From Impatiens glandulifera (Eukaryota > Streptophyta > Magnoliopsida > Ericales > Balsaminaceae): a DNA stretch of 64,000 nucleotides. The notes beneath the pieces were generated by a model. It made no database searches. It was not told the DNA's origin and saw nothing but the letters and a program-made list of their open reading frames with translations. The stretch lies in the NCBI RefSeq assembly GCF_907164915.1, contig NC_061865.1, forward strand, positions 54,766,587 through 54,830,586, read 5' to 3'. How positions within the stretch are numbered: the stretch's first letter is position 1; each line of letters starts with the position of its first letter. This document shows, piece after piece, positions 30,701-43,480 of this stretch. A program made the translations under genes and the position numbers.

Positions 30701-33700
30701 GTGACGTTGAATGGCCTGGTATATTGTCAGGTTCTTATTGAGCTGCTTTCCACCTGCATAGAATACCAGTCTGGGAGGGTCGTTTGAACCAAACAAAGGA
30801 CGCCCTAATCTATCTCTTTCTCCTCTAATTCCTCTACCATTTGCAGATGCAAGCCCGGCCATGGAAGCAGCAGCAAATGACATTGCACCCCTTGAACGAA
30901 AGGAGTTACTACTCCTAAACTTGGTAGAATCGAAATTCTTAGCCGCACCAACTCTACTACTGGAACCAGGAGCAGGATTGGTCTTGCTATCACTTGTGGC
31001 AGGAACAGTTGAATTTTCCTCATTTGGGTCCCCGAGTTTAACATCATGTACTCCATTAGACATGCAAACAGGGAAGGAATGGTCAAATAGTACCTGAAAT
31101 TGATGATAACTGCATCAGACTATAAACAATAAGCCAGTCCAGCTAAGTGACTAGTCAATCAATTCATTCTCTCCATTTCTTTTTACATGCAAGAATAGAT
31201 GTCTGTTCATTTCGAATACGATCCATTAATCCACACGGGAATTCTTTATCAACAGAAGAGCAAATAATATTACATGAAAAAGCAATACTAACACCAAGTT
31301 CCATGGGCATATCGAGACAAGTGTAAAATTTGGTAAATATGTTCCTTGAAGCACAAAAGTCTTTTCAGATGAATATTGCAAAAACAAACCACTTCAATAA
31401 TTTATTTCACATTGACTAAGAATCCGTTAGCCAGAGAAATGCAGTTCAAAAATAAATGCATAATGCAATACATTGACATACATCATCATGGTCATCATCT
31501 TCAATCACCAGGTCATAATCGTCAATCACCAGGGCATCATTCATGTCAATGAGAGACACATCTGGCTCATCATCCTGCATATCAGGCCAAACCAGGTAAG
31601 CATACTGTCAGAATGAAACATCTGATGAGTCAAATGCTCAGGACTTCTAATACTCTAAATAAAATTTTCAAAAGCTTTTTATCTATAAAACAATAAAAAG
31701 CAGCACTGATCATGTTCAATCAAGACCACCACAGTATAAAAAAAGAAGAAATGCTAAATTTTGCAACAAAATATCTATACATTTGTCCAATAAGTCACCC
31801 TTTTGAAGTACTGTCCAGCATAACATTTTCAAGATCTCACTCCAATGTGAAGCAATTTCGATTTACCTGGTGAAATCCAAACAGTCCCTTTTATATGCAT
31901 CCATGATAATGAAACTTAGATAAAAAAAAACTAGGTAAATGCTCAATCCAACTTTTTCTTAGCAGGGTAGCTATGATAGTTCACCAGATGCGATGTATAG
32001 ACCTGGAAGTTGTTCTAGACATTGAGAATGTTGAACTTTAGGAAAGCCATTGTAGTGAAGGAAGTAGGACAATCTTCAGTGGATCCGTAGAATTGAAAAG
32101 GACCAACACATGGTAATGTAAAAGGTTCCAACCAATAGATTCCTAGGGCAATTCTTAGTGCAGAAAAAACAACCAGAGCATACAACAAAATTTACAATGA
32201 TATCATCTCCATGTCAGAATCACACTGCAAAACCATATTGTCTCTATATTGATGATTATGTTAAAATGGAAATGGGTATTTCCAAGATGAAAACTCCACA
32301 GACTTAAAATCAACAAGCCCATGAAACTGTTCATGTACATAAAGTTATAGAAAACATACTATAGAAGTTGTATCACCACTTGTATGCTTCATTTGTATGT
32401 CTCTATCAAGAGCTGCTCTTCTACGGACATTTCTGGTTTGAGGCCCCTTTGGATCCTCTGAGCCTGGCTTTAGGACAGCTTTACCCTTCCCTTTTGATGA
32501 ACCAGCTTTTTTCTCTTGTGATAAATCCATTTTTGTTGTTTCTCCAATATTGACAGAGGTTATGGATCGATTGGAATGACGACGGCCATCAGAAGAGGGA
32601 TTCGAAGCACTAGCCCCTGTAGGTATACTCTTTGATTCAGATTTATTTGCAGAGAGTGAAGGGTTTTGGCTGGAATCGTTACGTTGTACACGAGGCCAAA
32701 GAAAGTCTTCTACAGCTGCAAGACTGGCTAATGGATCAATTCGTACCACATTGCAAGAATAATCGCGGAGTAATTTTTCTCCTTGGGCCCTGCACAGACG
32801 CAACTTAAATGTTTGTCTAAAGGAAAAGGAACAAGAAAGCCGTGCACTTCCACCAGAGGATGGTGTAGAGTGACTAAGCACAACTGGGAATATTTCCATT
32901 GAGGCCAACGCATTCTGAAGCTTCTGAACTAAGACACTCATAGGTGCCACTCTCCCCTCATCAAGACTGGTTGGTAGAGAAATGGTGATAAATGCCTTGT
33001 ATCTCTGTATTACTTGTTGGCGAAGCACGGAAAGGTTAGCTTCAGAAATCCTGTCCTTGGAGAAATATCCACAAGAAAAATAGTTCAGTAATGCTGATAC
33101 AACACCACTACCAATAAATTCAAAAGTCGAGACACCATCCCCTTTGCTCAACTCCGACAACATTTCAGACACCACAACAATCAAGTTCTCCTCTTTAATA
33201 GAAGGAATATCTGATAAGCTGCTAGACGCAAAAGCTTCAGATTTCCCTTTTGATTTACTTTGATCGTCAACACCAGAGCTTAACTTCAAGCAAAGATTCT
33301 TCAGATGCACAAAATCATCTGTAATCCCAACTTCGCTGGAACCAGGGGCTGAAGGGAAATACTTATCCTTGAAAGCTTTGGCAGATGCACTTACTATCAC
33401 CCGCATACTCAAATTGCCAGTTGGATGTTCTACTGAATTAGAAGGTGAACCAACAGTGGAAACTGGAATTTTGGAATCATCAGTACCATGCAAATCTGGT
33501 TTTGAGCGCTGGGATCGCCTAGAGCGTGATGCTGTTTTAGAAACAGAATCACTATCCTTCTCTGCAGGAGAGGCAATTCTGCTACCACCTAATATAAGGA
33601 CATCTACAGCATGAATGACACCCTCTCTCACGAACATCTTAGTAAAAGTTCCAGGAAGTTTTCCCATCAAAATGTCAGCTATTTGAAGAGCAGGAATCAA

Positions 33701-36700
33701 GACTTGAGGATCTTTCCATGCTAAAACATCTGCAAGGAAGCTACCAAACAATGAAAAAGGGGCGACTATCAATACCAGCATCAAACAAAAAGGAACTTGT
33801 ATGCGTCTGATTCATAAAAGGAACAAAAGAAATACCTGGAGATATTTGTCACCTTCATTAAAGTTTGGATCATGTCTGAACTACTAAAGTACATCAACTT
33901 TCCAATAATAGAAAGACACCTGTTGGGGACAGGGCTATTAACGCCAGAGCCATATATCTGTATTACAGTCAATAATGTTATTATTTGACGGATTCAGTCA
34001 AAAGAATGGATGAAATGAAGATTCCAAAAGGCTAACCTGAACCATAACCGGAAGAAGATCCACCCCAAATTGCTGCAGAAGCTCCGGCTGATCATTTAAT
34101 AACTTTTCTCGAGCTGAAATCTCATCAGTGCTTCCATTTGTGTCCTCATGTTTACTAGACTTCCTTGAAAAAGATCCTTTGATCAATAGATTAGTGCTGG
34201 ATGGAAGAGATACGGTTCCTTGAGGAAGTGGGGGAAGAAGCTCATTCGCAAGGTTCACAATCTCCAAAATCTACATAACGCGTTAATTTCAGATGAACAT
34301 AACAGATTAATCGGAATCATATGACTAGAAACAAGATAAGCATCTACATGTATTACAAAATAAACAGAAAATATGAAAATGAAATGGAATATTTTTTTAT
34401 TTTTTTCTTAATGTAAGATGTTAGCATGACCTTTACTATCATGACATCTACTTCAACTTAAGGCGTTCTAAGTGGGAATTGAACCCGTGACCTTTGGTCT
34501 CTTATAAACTATGTTGCACGGATACGGGTATCGTATCAAATACGATACGAATACGGCAATACGGAAAATTTTGAAAATATAGGATTTCGTTTAGGATACG
34601 CATATTATTAAAAATTATTAAAAAAATATATAAAATAATAATAAAAAAATATTAATAGTTAGTTATTAACTTGATGTGAATCTTAAGTTTATCTTGTTTA
34701 TCTAAGAAACACATAAGATAAACAAAATAAGATAAGGGAAGCTTGAGTCAAGAGGAGGAAATGTTAGTTTAGGGTTAGTTTTGTTTTAAACATTTCAGTC
34801 CTCCTAAAATTTTTACTTTTTAAAAATTACCCAAAACGTATCCAAAAACGTATCCAAGCCGTATCCAAACCGTATCGGATTGGTCAACTCCATAAAAAGT
34901 CAACGACACTTCTTTTGCCATATCCGATACCCGTTTTGCCGTATCGTATCCGTATCCGATACTCCAAAAAAAAATATTTTGGAGTATCCGTGCTACATAA
35001 GCCACTTTTGACAATTGCCACTTGAACTACCTTAGTGGGTTGAAAATGAAATGGAATATTAGATGTGAAGTTAAAATTAAACAGATAGAAAGATCAACAA
35101 AACTGCTTCAGTTAATGGAATAACACAAGAAGTAGTCCATAATTCAGATTGGCTTCACAATACTAGTAGTTGTCAATAGCGCTCGTAGCGCTAGTTATGG
35201 CGAATAGCGTAGCGACCATATGTAGCTATAAGGCGCAATAGGATACGCACTTTCAAATAACCCCTCTTTTGTCGCTATAGCTCATATAGCGCCGAAAGCT
35301 ATTCCCCCAAAAAGCGACGTTCATTTTTTACAAAAATTAATATTAATTTTTGACTTACTTAAATTTCAAAAAAAAAAATTGCCTCTTCTTCTTCTTTACA
35401 CACTTTTTTTCCTCTTTTCTTCTCATATTACTTTTCTCTCTAGACTTTTCCTATCCCTCTTCCTATTCTTTTCTCTTCTTTCCTCTAATCCCCTTTCCAC
35501 ATTTCTTCTCTTATTACTTTTATCTCTAGCTTTTCTTATCCCTCCTCCTCCTCTTCTTTTCTTTCTTTCCTTTATCACTTATTTAAGAATGCATGTCTTG
35601 ATAAACATATATAAATAAATGCATGTCTTGAAATAAATATCATATAATTCGTATTACTTCAGAATTATATGATATTTATTTCCTGTTTCATTATACTGTA
35701 ACAGTCTGAAAAAAACAAGAGAGCTATAACCAGATGGCTGGTTTAGGGATGCAGTAAACACATTCTATTACGAAGTGAAAACTGATGAGCAATTTCTTAA
35801 GTTAAATATAATACGAAATACCACTGCCCAATCGAACACTTTGAAAAGCACTTTGAATATTTCTCGCACACAGATCACAATTACAAAACAACTAAATGCA
35901 AACTATTATCTATATAAAAGATGATGCCACAGGTCCAACATCTTCAAATCTAAGCATACATATCCAGTAAAAAGAAAGAAAGAAAGAACATGAACCACCT
36001 ACCTGCTCTGGTGGCCTACTCAAAGCAGGAGAAATGGACATATTAGCAACCATCCCTGAACCTGATAATATATCTTTAAGGATGCCACTAATTCCAAGGA
36101 GCAATAAAGATTTTGCCCCCAAAGACGAGCCACTAGCAAATGTGGAAATCAACCGAATTAAGCCCTGCACATCTTTGTAGAATTAAAACCCCTCGTATTA
36201 ATAGAATTGTACGATGAGAAATAAGGAGAGGAGTCAAACATACAGTATATGTAGATGAGCTAAGTGATGCTTGTCCACCTCCAGAATTACTTGTTGATAT
36301 CAGTGAGGCAGCTTGAGTAACCAGCCCATGATTGCATAACTCATCCAGCCTATCAGGACAGGATGCAAATGCCTCAACAATTTGAATCAAACAGATTGAA
36401 GCATGCTCTAACACCTATCAATTGAGCAGCAAACAAATATTTTTCAAAGAGAATCTTAGTACATAGCCAAACAATATAAATTTGAACCATTGCCTTAAAA
36501 CAAGAAAAAACCTTTGCATTATGATATTGAAGGAGATTTGTCAACAATGGAACAGCTTCCATCACGAAGTCAGCAGCATCTGAAGGAATTTTTTTACACA
36601 TATTCGCTGCAATAGACAATGCTACAAGCTAGAACATGAAACATATAATTTCATAATCAAATTAGTACAATATATAATATGAAAACTTGGCAAAAAAAAA

Positions 36701-37783
36701 CTATACCCACCTTAAGAGTAGGATTTAAGCCTACCTGGACACGAGTAGAGAAGACATCAAGATATGAAAGCACAGCCATGAGAGCACCAGCTCTTAAACA
36801 AGCAGTTGGATGCTGAAGTGAAATCTTCTTCAATGCTTGCAGTGACTGTTGAGTTGCAAACACAATGTGATAAGAGATATGGATAGTAATGTTATGATCT
36901 TCATAGTTTATTTCATTACTTTCCTGTTTAGAAAATGTGTACACAGTACTCAGGAACTCAATAAATGGGTTAGGCCTTCTAGTTTTCAGGGACATATACA
37001 TATTACATACATGGTAATTAATATTCTCACTTACTCTTGTCTAAATTTGGGTAATGCTCTATTTTATTCTGTATAAAATTTGTTGAACAACTGAGAGAAA
37101 TAAGAATAGAGAGTTATGATTCAAATATTCATTCTCTCAGAAATAACCTGTTCAGCCAACTCCATAGGCTCAATCGTCAGTGAAGGAGATGGAAACACAA
37201 CTTCCGCACATGAAGATGGAAACGTATGGCAGATATAAGTAAATGCTTGTGTAGCTAGAAACACGATGTCAGGATTACTCTCACGGTTAAGAAGCTCAAC
37301 AAGGACTGGTACAAAGGAATCCATAGATAATAAACTGAGTGACTCCTCAGTCCCAATGGAAAGCATCTCACAGAGCTGGGTCAATGCCTCCACTTGCTTT
37401 CCTTCCTCTCCATCCCTCTTCAGCCCAGATAAAATCTTCTTAAGCTTCCCATTCTGTTGAGAGGATGAGGCATCAATGGCAGATGATGGAAGTAAATCAT
37501 CTAACCCAGAACCCAACTTTCTTAGGAGACCTTGAAGGGAAATGTTTGCAAAGGTCAAGTTATCTCTAAACCTAACCCTAACTTCATGCTCTTTCTCCTT
37601 CCCTTTCTCCGCAGGGTTGTTCCTTCCTCTTCGCCCTCCACGGTTTCCAGAACCCGAAGATTCATTAGTCGAATCCATTTTAGTAGATACAGCTAGTGAA
37701 GGTGTAGCAGCAGCAGAAGTAACAGGAGAGGAAGAAGGAGCCGATGAGGTAACCTCCGCCCGCTTCCGACTCCTAGTTTCCAT
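27725..37783 (-). CDS. UPL3: HECT E3 ubiquitin ligase UPL3-like, copy B, complete but N-terminally shortened
   Basis: Seventeen exons read leftward: 37783-37148, 36845-36735, 36628-36512, 36414-36244, 36164-36003, 34270-34037, 33957-33836, 33740-32360, 31574-31482, 31093-29588, 29201-28977, 28875-28771, 28672-28592, 28414-28346, 28253-28125, 28031-27906, 27790-27725. Every exon is in frame with copy A and all junctions keep GT-AG, giving 1777 aa. The ARM region, acidic exon and full HECT domain with the catalytic Cys (TTCANYLKLPPYS) are kept. Exon 1 has lost 84 codons relative to A in at least four in-frame steps, including the SSKRAR cluster and the Arg/Asp/Glu repeat; one step removes HYGAVSCF within the first ARM-type repeat. 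The last base of exon 8 is A instead of G (Glu to Ile). Intron 5 is enlarged by transposon insertions. UPL3 homology upstream stops near 37838. Confidence 0.9.
29351..29546. repeat. about 100-bp tandem duplication in intron 10 of UPL3 copy B
   Basis: The block starting ctgaaaatct at 29351 is repeated at 29451, both containing gataatcttgtaagctttta and ending at catggaggatg. Copy D has a single block at 60355-60455, so the duplication is private to B. Confidence 0.9.
34511..34998. mobile_element. TIR element in intron 5 of UPL3 copy B
   Basis: The left end atgttgcacggatac pairs with the right end gtatccgtgctacat (reverse complement atgtagcacggatac). Inside each end are runs of 'gtatccg/cggatac' words, so the arms pair over about 60 bp or more. 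About 490 bp, non-coding. The equivalent intron of copy A (9686-10198) lacks it. Confidence 0.7.
35150..35600. repeat. second inserted repeat in intron 5 of UPL3 copy B
   Basis: It starts with a cluster of 'tagcg' words in both orientations (caatagcgctcgtagcgcta and later cgctatagctcatatagcg), typical of the ends of some hAT-type MITEs. A 200-bp pyrimidine-rich tract (35380-35580) follows. No matching right end was found. Absent from copy A's intron. Confidence 0.4.
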
Positions 37784-38039
37784 AAAAAACCCTCAACCCC
37801 ACTCAGAACCAACCGCTAATCAACTCCCCAATGAACGTGACATTTTTATTTTTCAAATTATATGTCACCTTTTATAAGATATTGTGAAAAAATATAAATA
37901 TGTCCCAAGCAAAAGCTCTTCATGAAGATATAAAACTTGCTATTGTTTCATCATTTTATCGTAACAAACAAAATCAACTGAATCACGAAGTTGGATGATC
38001 TTTCCTATCTAATGAATGGGGAGTCTACTTTAAAATCTT

Positions 38040-39350
38040 CTGCCCTACACCACACCTAACAAGACAAAAAACTATCAACAACGAAATATTTTTATGTCGT
38101 TATTGTCATATATACAAAATATTTTGAGCATATAAATTAACTAATTGATTTACGTCATTACTCCATAAATCATTTAATTCGTTAAATAACGGCGGTAAAT
38201 ATACATCAATTGTATCACTTGGACTTTCTAGACCCGAAATTAATATGGTTAGTATAAAATTAGAAGAGTTTATGCAAATTATCGGAGGAACGTAATAAGA
38301 AATGAGGATCATATGTCAAATGCTATACGATGTCTTTCCATTTGCAAACGGTTGAAATTCATCACTTGCAAGATCAAGTCTTACATTACGATGCTCAATA
38401 GCAAAATCAGGATAATCTTTATCGAATGATTTACATGCCAAAAAATCAGTGGGATGTCGCAAAACTTCATCATCAATCCTTGTATCTTTGTGGCCGAAGC
38501 AATTTTAGAACACATATATAATCTTTGCAATATCGGTATTAATGGGAAATAACGTAGCACCTTATTGTGATAGTTTTCCATTTGTTTTTTTCTTAGATTT
38601 TTTACTCGATTCTTCAATTTTTCACCGAGAAACTTCACACTTTACAAGAATTCAAAAGTTTATCATCTTTTCGATACAGCATACAACTATTTTTACAAAC
38701 ATCTTTCTTTTTATAAGAAAGACAAACTTTTTTAAGAAACTTCTTACAATGATAATATGAATCGGAAATATTAGAACTGACCGGCAATATTTCTTCCTTT
38801 AACAATTTTAACATGTTAAATGAAGAATTTGTCCATTGCCCAATATTCTTGAGCTTGAGTAATTTTAATAATGTTGATGTTTATGAAATTATGAAGACTC
38901 AATATACCGTTTCATTATATTCATTTAAGAGGCTATAAAATTTTTTAGCATCCTCATTTGCCCCATCTTTACTCGAATCAATATTGCCCGTAAGACTCAC
39001 ATTTTGATGCATCAACACAATGTGGATAGAAATCATTTATGCTATTTATCATACAATCATCCTCATCAAAATTATTGCGATCCGAGTTCACATCCTATGA
39101 AATTGTTCCCAATTATCTTTTCAGTTTATACATTGTACTAGTATCAATCTATACAACAATATTATCATTGCTTCGTCGTTTTTCCCCATGACAATTACAA
39201 AATGTATAGTTTTTCCTTATTTCATACAAAATTAAATGTTTTCTTATACCTTGTTTGTCAAAACATTCTCTATTATCACATTTAACGCATGTACATGCAA
39301 TGTTGGTAATTCGGCCCGAACTCACCTTCCATAATTTCTTAATTTTAGAT
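38040..39350 (-). pseudogene. CACTA (TNP2-type) transposase, broken
   Basis: Read leftward, about 39340-39150 gives a transposase-associated domain: ACTCVKCDNRECF, HLILYEI, then NYTFCNCHGEK. About 38640-38380 gives VLRYFPLIPILQRLYMCSK, and about 38310-38106 gives SNNFILTILISGLESPSD, then DVYLPPLFNELNDLW. These follow the order of plant CACTA TNP2 proteins ('vLRyfPLiPrLqRLym', 'tLLIPGP.sPg.diDvyL.pLi.ELkeLW'). Frames change between blocks and stops occur, so it is inactive. It abuts the truncated 5' end of UPL3 copy B. Confidence 0.7.
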
Positions 39351-40140
39351 AAATTTATGAAGGATTAATATCAAGCTAAATGATCAAGAAGATTTGTAAA
39401 TTTGTAATTGTAATACAAATAAATAAGTATATGTTAATATTTTAATATAATGTTTTAAGTTGATTGAAATTGTAATATATATAAAGTGTAAGGGCTATTT
39501 GTTAATTTAGTAAAAACTAATTTGGGGGTTTTAACCGATTGACACTTTGTAACTTCAACAACCGATTGATCAATGAAGTTGATAAGTTTTCTCTGCCTTC
39601 TCTCTACAATTTACTTTCGATTTGATTTCTTGATTAATTCAGCAAAGTGATCTCGCTGGATTTGTTCAATTAAATTTTTAATTAATTGGAGAACTAATAA
39701 TAAAAGAATTTATTAATTACTCTAAATTTAAGATTATATTCACCAAAAAGGATCAAAGACTTTATTTTATTTTTCTTTCTCTAAAAATGATAAATAAATA
39801 CAAGGATGAGTAAATACAAAATAAGACATTTGTATGTTACTGATTCATTATTGAAACCTGAGGAAAAAAATTGATAAAAAAACAAAATATACACAAATCA
39901 AGACAAATTTTGTTAAATTTAATCTTAAATATTATATTTGTTTTTATTTCATGACCACATCTTCCCACTTTAAAACTTAAATAAAAAACAATATAAGGAG
40001 TTATATTATAGTGTGAGAAAAAAATGAATTAGTCAAATATATTTAATAAATTTAAGACAACCCGACAGATAAACTCTTGTACGATAGTGTGAGAAAAACA
40101 TATGATTTTACATTAATAAAATATAGCTAATAATAAACTA
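39350..40140. repeat. AT-rich flank of the RING-H2 gene, duplicated
   Basis: 39690-40140 corresponds to 49040-49615; shared landmarks are gaactaataataaaag, ttatattcaccaaa and tttatttcat..gaccacatcttcccactt. No gene inside it. Confidence 0.6.
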
Positions 40141-40143
40141 TAG

Positions 40144-40640
40144 CTAATACATATAAGAGAATATTTGTTCACGACACAAAGGGAAAGAGTTGTTAATCTT
40201 CATCCAATTCTTAATACAACTATAGTGAAATTGATGTGGACAGTGTAACATCGAATTAATCTCATCTCCATCATTATAATTCTCCAAACAAACCACACAC
40301 ATATATTTCTCCTCCTTATCTGATGTCATTGATTTATTATCATCCATGATCTTATCAATATCGTTTTCCACAAAGACGTAGAACGAGAAGTAACACGTTC
40401 AATATCGTTTTCCACAAAGACGTAGAACGAGAAGTAACACGTGATTGGACACTCCGGTAAGATATTGTTAATTTTTTCACCTACTTTGTTCCTTCCATTT
40501 AACTGCACGTCTGACTCTCGAAGCCATTCTTGAACATACGCTGCAATCTCATGTCTTTGAATGTGCTTCAAATATGTCCAAACTCATGGGCTAATATCTT
40601 TCTCATCGATGATCATCAATTCTCTTTCGGTTTCGGTTGA
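40144..40640 (-). pseudogene. RING-H2 finger E3 gene, copy 1, broken
   Basis: The C-terminal part is open (40371-40144) and contains CVVCLENYNDGDEI, then HCPHQFHYSCIKNW. That is a RING-H2 pattern with Cys-x2-Cys, Cys-x-His-x2-His-x2-Cys. The final metal-binding pair reads FPLC, so the seventh ligand Cys is replaced by Phe. Upstream (40571-40440) another frame gives HIQRHEIAAYVQEWLRESDV, then LNGRNKVGEKINNIL. The two frames are separated by a 44-bp tandem duplication (40355-40398 and 40399-40442) that shifts frame. No ATG start was found in frame for the N-terminal part. Both copies carry a TGA further upstream (cccatgagtttgg). Most likely non-functional; a short RING peptide from 40371 cannot be excluded. 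Confidence 0.75.
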
Positions 40641-40649
40641 ACGACTTCA

Positions 40650-42470
40650 TTCTTCCTTAATAGTTATTATATGAAGAGATAGGCTATACGTGGGTAGTTC
40701 GTTAATTTTGAAGGTGTTTAATAGTGTATAGAGAAGAGAAATTGAGGTTTATTTCTATGCTAATGATTGACTAATTATATTACCGAGTTTTTATGGAAAA
40801 GTTTAGAAATAGAAATTAATTTTCTATTTAATATAACGTTCATTTAATGATAAATTAGATTTTGGATATAATTATAAATATTTTTTCTTAAAAAATATCA
40901 TTTGTTTAGAAAGAATGTCAGCAAATCATATTGAAATAACATTTTAAAATTAAAATTAGTTTATATATGTATATATATAATTAATTATTTTGTTTTCATA
41001 AATACATATTAAAATTTTGTAAGATGTTATTCGTCGATTAATATAAAATTAATCAAATTTTATTTTTGGTAATATATAAGATTAATTTGATTAGTTTATT
41101 TTTATAAGTGATTCATTTTCTTTTTTGTTAAAATACATATTTTTAAATTATTATATATTGATATTTTAATATATATTTAGTTAAAATTAAAAGATATTGT
41201 TATACTGTGTTATGTCTAAATATAAAAATAATTAAATATAGAATTAAATTTAAATATGATAATAATAAATAAAATATATTTTATTATCAAATAAATATTA
41301 AATAATTTAACAAGTTGTTATTTTGAATATTTGAGAAATAATATAAAATAATATTCTAAACTTAAAATTAAGTTTAATTATTAAGAGATACTAAAATATT
41401 AGTCTACTCATAAGCTATAAGCTGGTATGATATTATCAAATTATTTTAAAATACAACAAAGACATGGTTATATGTCATGAAAATATTAAATAAAATATTT
41501 ATATATTTATAAAATTATTTCTAATTTTATATGTGATTTAAATTTTATAAATGTACAAGGATAATTTTTTTTTATTAATTCTAAATCACATAAATTAAAT
41601 AAAAGATTATTATTTTTATAAGGGATTCATTATAACCTTTTTTTTTAAATATTTAAAAATAAAAATATTTAAAAAGAATTCAAATATATAAAAATATATA
41701 TATAATTTAAAATTTAATAAGTTATATTTAATTTTTTAATTTGCTTCACTTTTTTATTTTTTAATAAATCTACTTCTTAAACATATTTTCTTCACGAGCT
41801 TTGTGTTGTTTTGAGACTTAATTAAATATTATAATATATAATAAGTTATATTTTCTTGCATAGATCTTTTATAAACCTTAAATAAAATAGTTTTAACTTC
41901 ATAAAAGTATGAAATTTTACGCACAGTCAAGATTATATTGTGTTATAATTACAAATTTTCAAGTAATGAAACTTAATTAATAAATTGTTTGGTGAAAAAT
42001 GATGATACAATTAATGACTGAAAAATATAGGTGATTCTAATATGTTAAAAAATGGTGCAAAAATACGATAAAGAAAAATTAAATGTTGTTGGAGAATCTA
42101 AATAAGTATTTTAACTATTATTAGTGTTCTTCCTTTGTAATTTAGAATGAGCACATAAAATTTAGGTTTTTTTTGGCTAATATAATAAATTGTTCATCTC
42201 TCTTTGTTACCCCTCATTCTATATTAATTAAGTTTCAGGGTTAATTTATGAACTTAAGTGCTTTTTTAGGTAAATTTCACATAATTTGATAATTGTTTTT
42301 AAAATATGTTATTTAAATTTATTTTACTAAAATACACTTAAAAAATATTTAAGGAAAAAAAAGGAGACTTAATATGCATATTATTAAATCTTAAATACCC
42401 AAGATCAATCCAATTAAAATAGGAATATTAAAATATTTAAAGAATTAAAAAAGGAATATTTTTTTTTGTC
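40650..42470. repeat. AT-rich duplicated flank between RING and F-box positions
   Basis: The part 40730-41420 matches 50120-50400 and 55090-55760; landmarks are attgaggtttatt..atg, ttagattttg.atataatta and aaatacatat.aattttataagatgt. This ties the RING copies and the F-box gene into one duplicated unit. The rest is AT-rich with no gene. Confidence 0.55.
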
Positions 42471-42479
42471 TTAAAATAT

Positions 42480-42990
42480 TTTAGTCAAAACCTTATTAAA
42501 ATAGTAATAACATTCCAATTTTATTCATAAATATACTCCATTATATTTTTGTCCTTACAAATCTAAATTATTATAGTAGCTATGCATATTTCTTTTAAGA
42601 AATAGATCAAATCTAGTGAAAATATATTTAATAATAAGATACCAAAACCTATAATAAACAAACTAGAATTACTATATTACAATAAAATAAAAAGAGCACT
42701 CATTTTTCATTATAAAATATTATATTATATGGTTCAATGAAACAATTTCCTTGTAATAATGAATACAAATTTTATAGTTGTATTTAGTATTTGTAGAAAA
42801 GGAGCACAACCATTCAAATTTGAAACAATATTTTAGAGTAAAATTTGTCCGTCATCCCTAGTTTTCGTATAATAAAGTTGTCGTCTTTTGTTTTCCATTA
42901 CAATAACCAATATTTTTACATTTATTTCTTTAAAAACAACACTATCTAATAGCAATTGCTATCGTAATCAAATTTTAAACCAAATACAAT
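42480..42990 (-). pseudogene. F-box gene 3' fragment (unit 1)
   Basis: 42480-42910 repeats the block seen at 45590-45990 and 51236-51530. Its right part reads, on the minus strand, ttggttattgtaatggaaaa. This is the code for LVIVMENK near the C-terminus of the F-box protein at 56281-57492. The rest is that gene's 3' flank. The copy is inverted relative to the intact gene and is not coding. Confidence 0.6.
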
Positions 42991-43009
42991 TTTTATTCAA
43001 TTTTCATTA

Positions 43010-43480
43010 TATATATTTATTTTATTATATAATTAAATATAAAACAAATAACATTAAAAATATTTATATTATAAAATCAATTACATAAATTAATAATTCA
43101 AATAAATAATATGCAAATTTTTTAAACATATAAATGTAAATTCACTTTATTTATATGAAAATCATGAATTTAAACTGATAGAATTTAAATAAAAAAAATG
43201 TAACAACCTTCATAAAATAAAAAAATAAACCCCAGCTTCAAATAATAATTAAAAAAAATCATATCCTATATCAAACCCAATTAATGAACAATTTTCATTT
43301 TTAATCCATTTGTAGATTAATATTAAACAACAAAACTTGTTTAAATGATTTTGTACCTCTACTAAATTCATACAACTTTGGACATGCCAAAATCATGTCA
43401 ACAACACACTCTGTATCATCATCAACATAAGAACAAAAACAAACAAATAGTATCATGATTTAAAACTAAAACAACAAAAG
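43010..43480. repeat. duplicated 3'-flank block of UPL3 (unit 2)
   Basis: Same landmarks as 25300-25860 and 57785-58260. The block runs directly into the 3'UTR-derived sequence of copy C without the foldback element found in unit 1. Confidence 0.65.

Noticed and set aside
35379..35618. 79-codon Leu/Phe-rich frame
   Set aside because: It is a pyrimidine-rich tract inside intron 5 of UPL3-B; low complexity, with no sign of a membrane protein gene.
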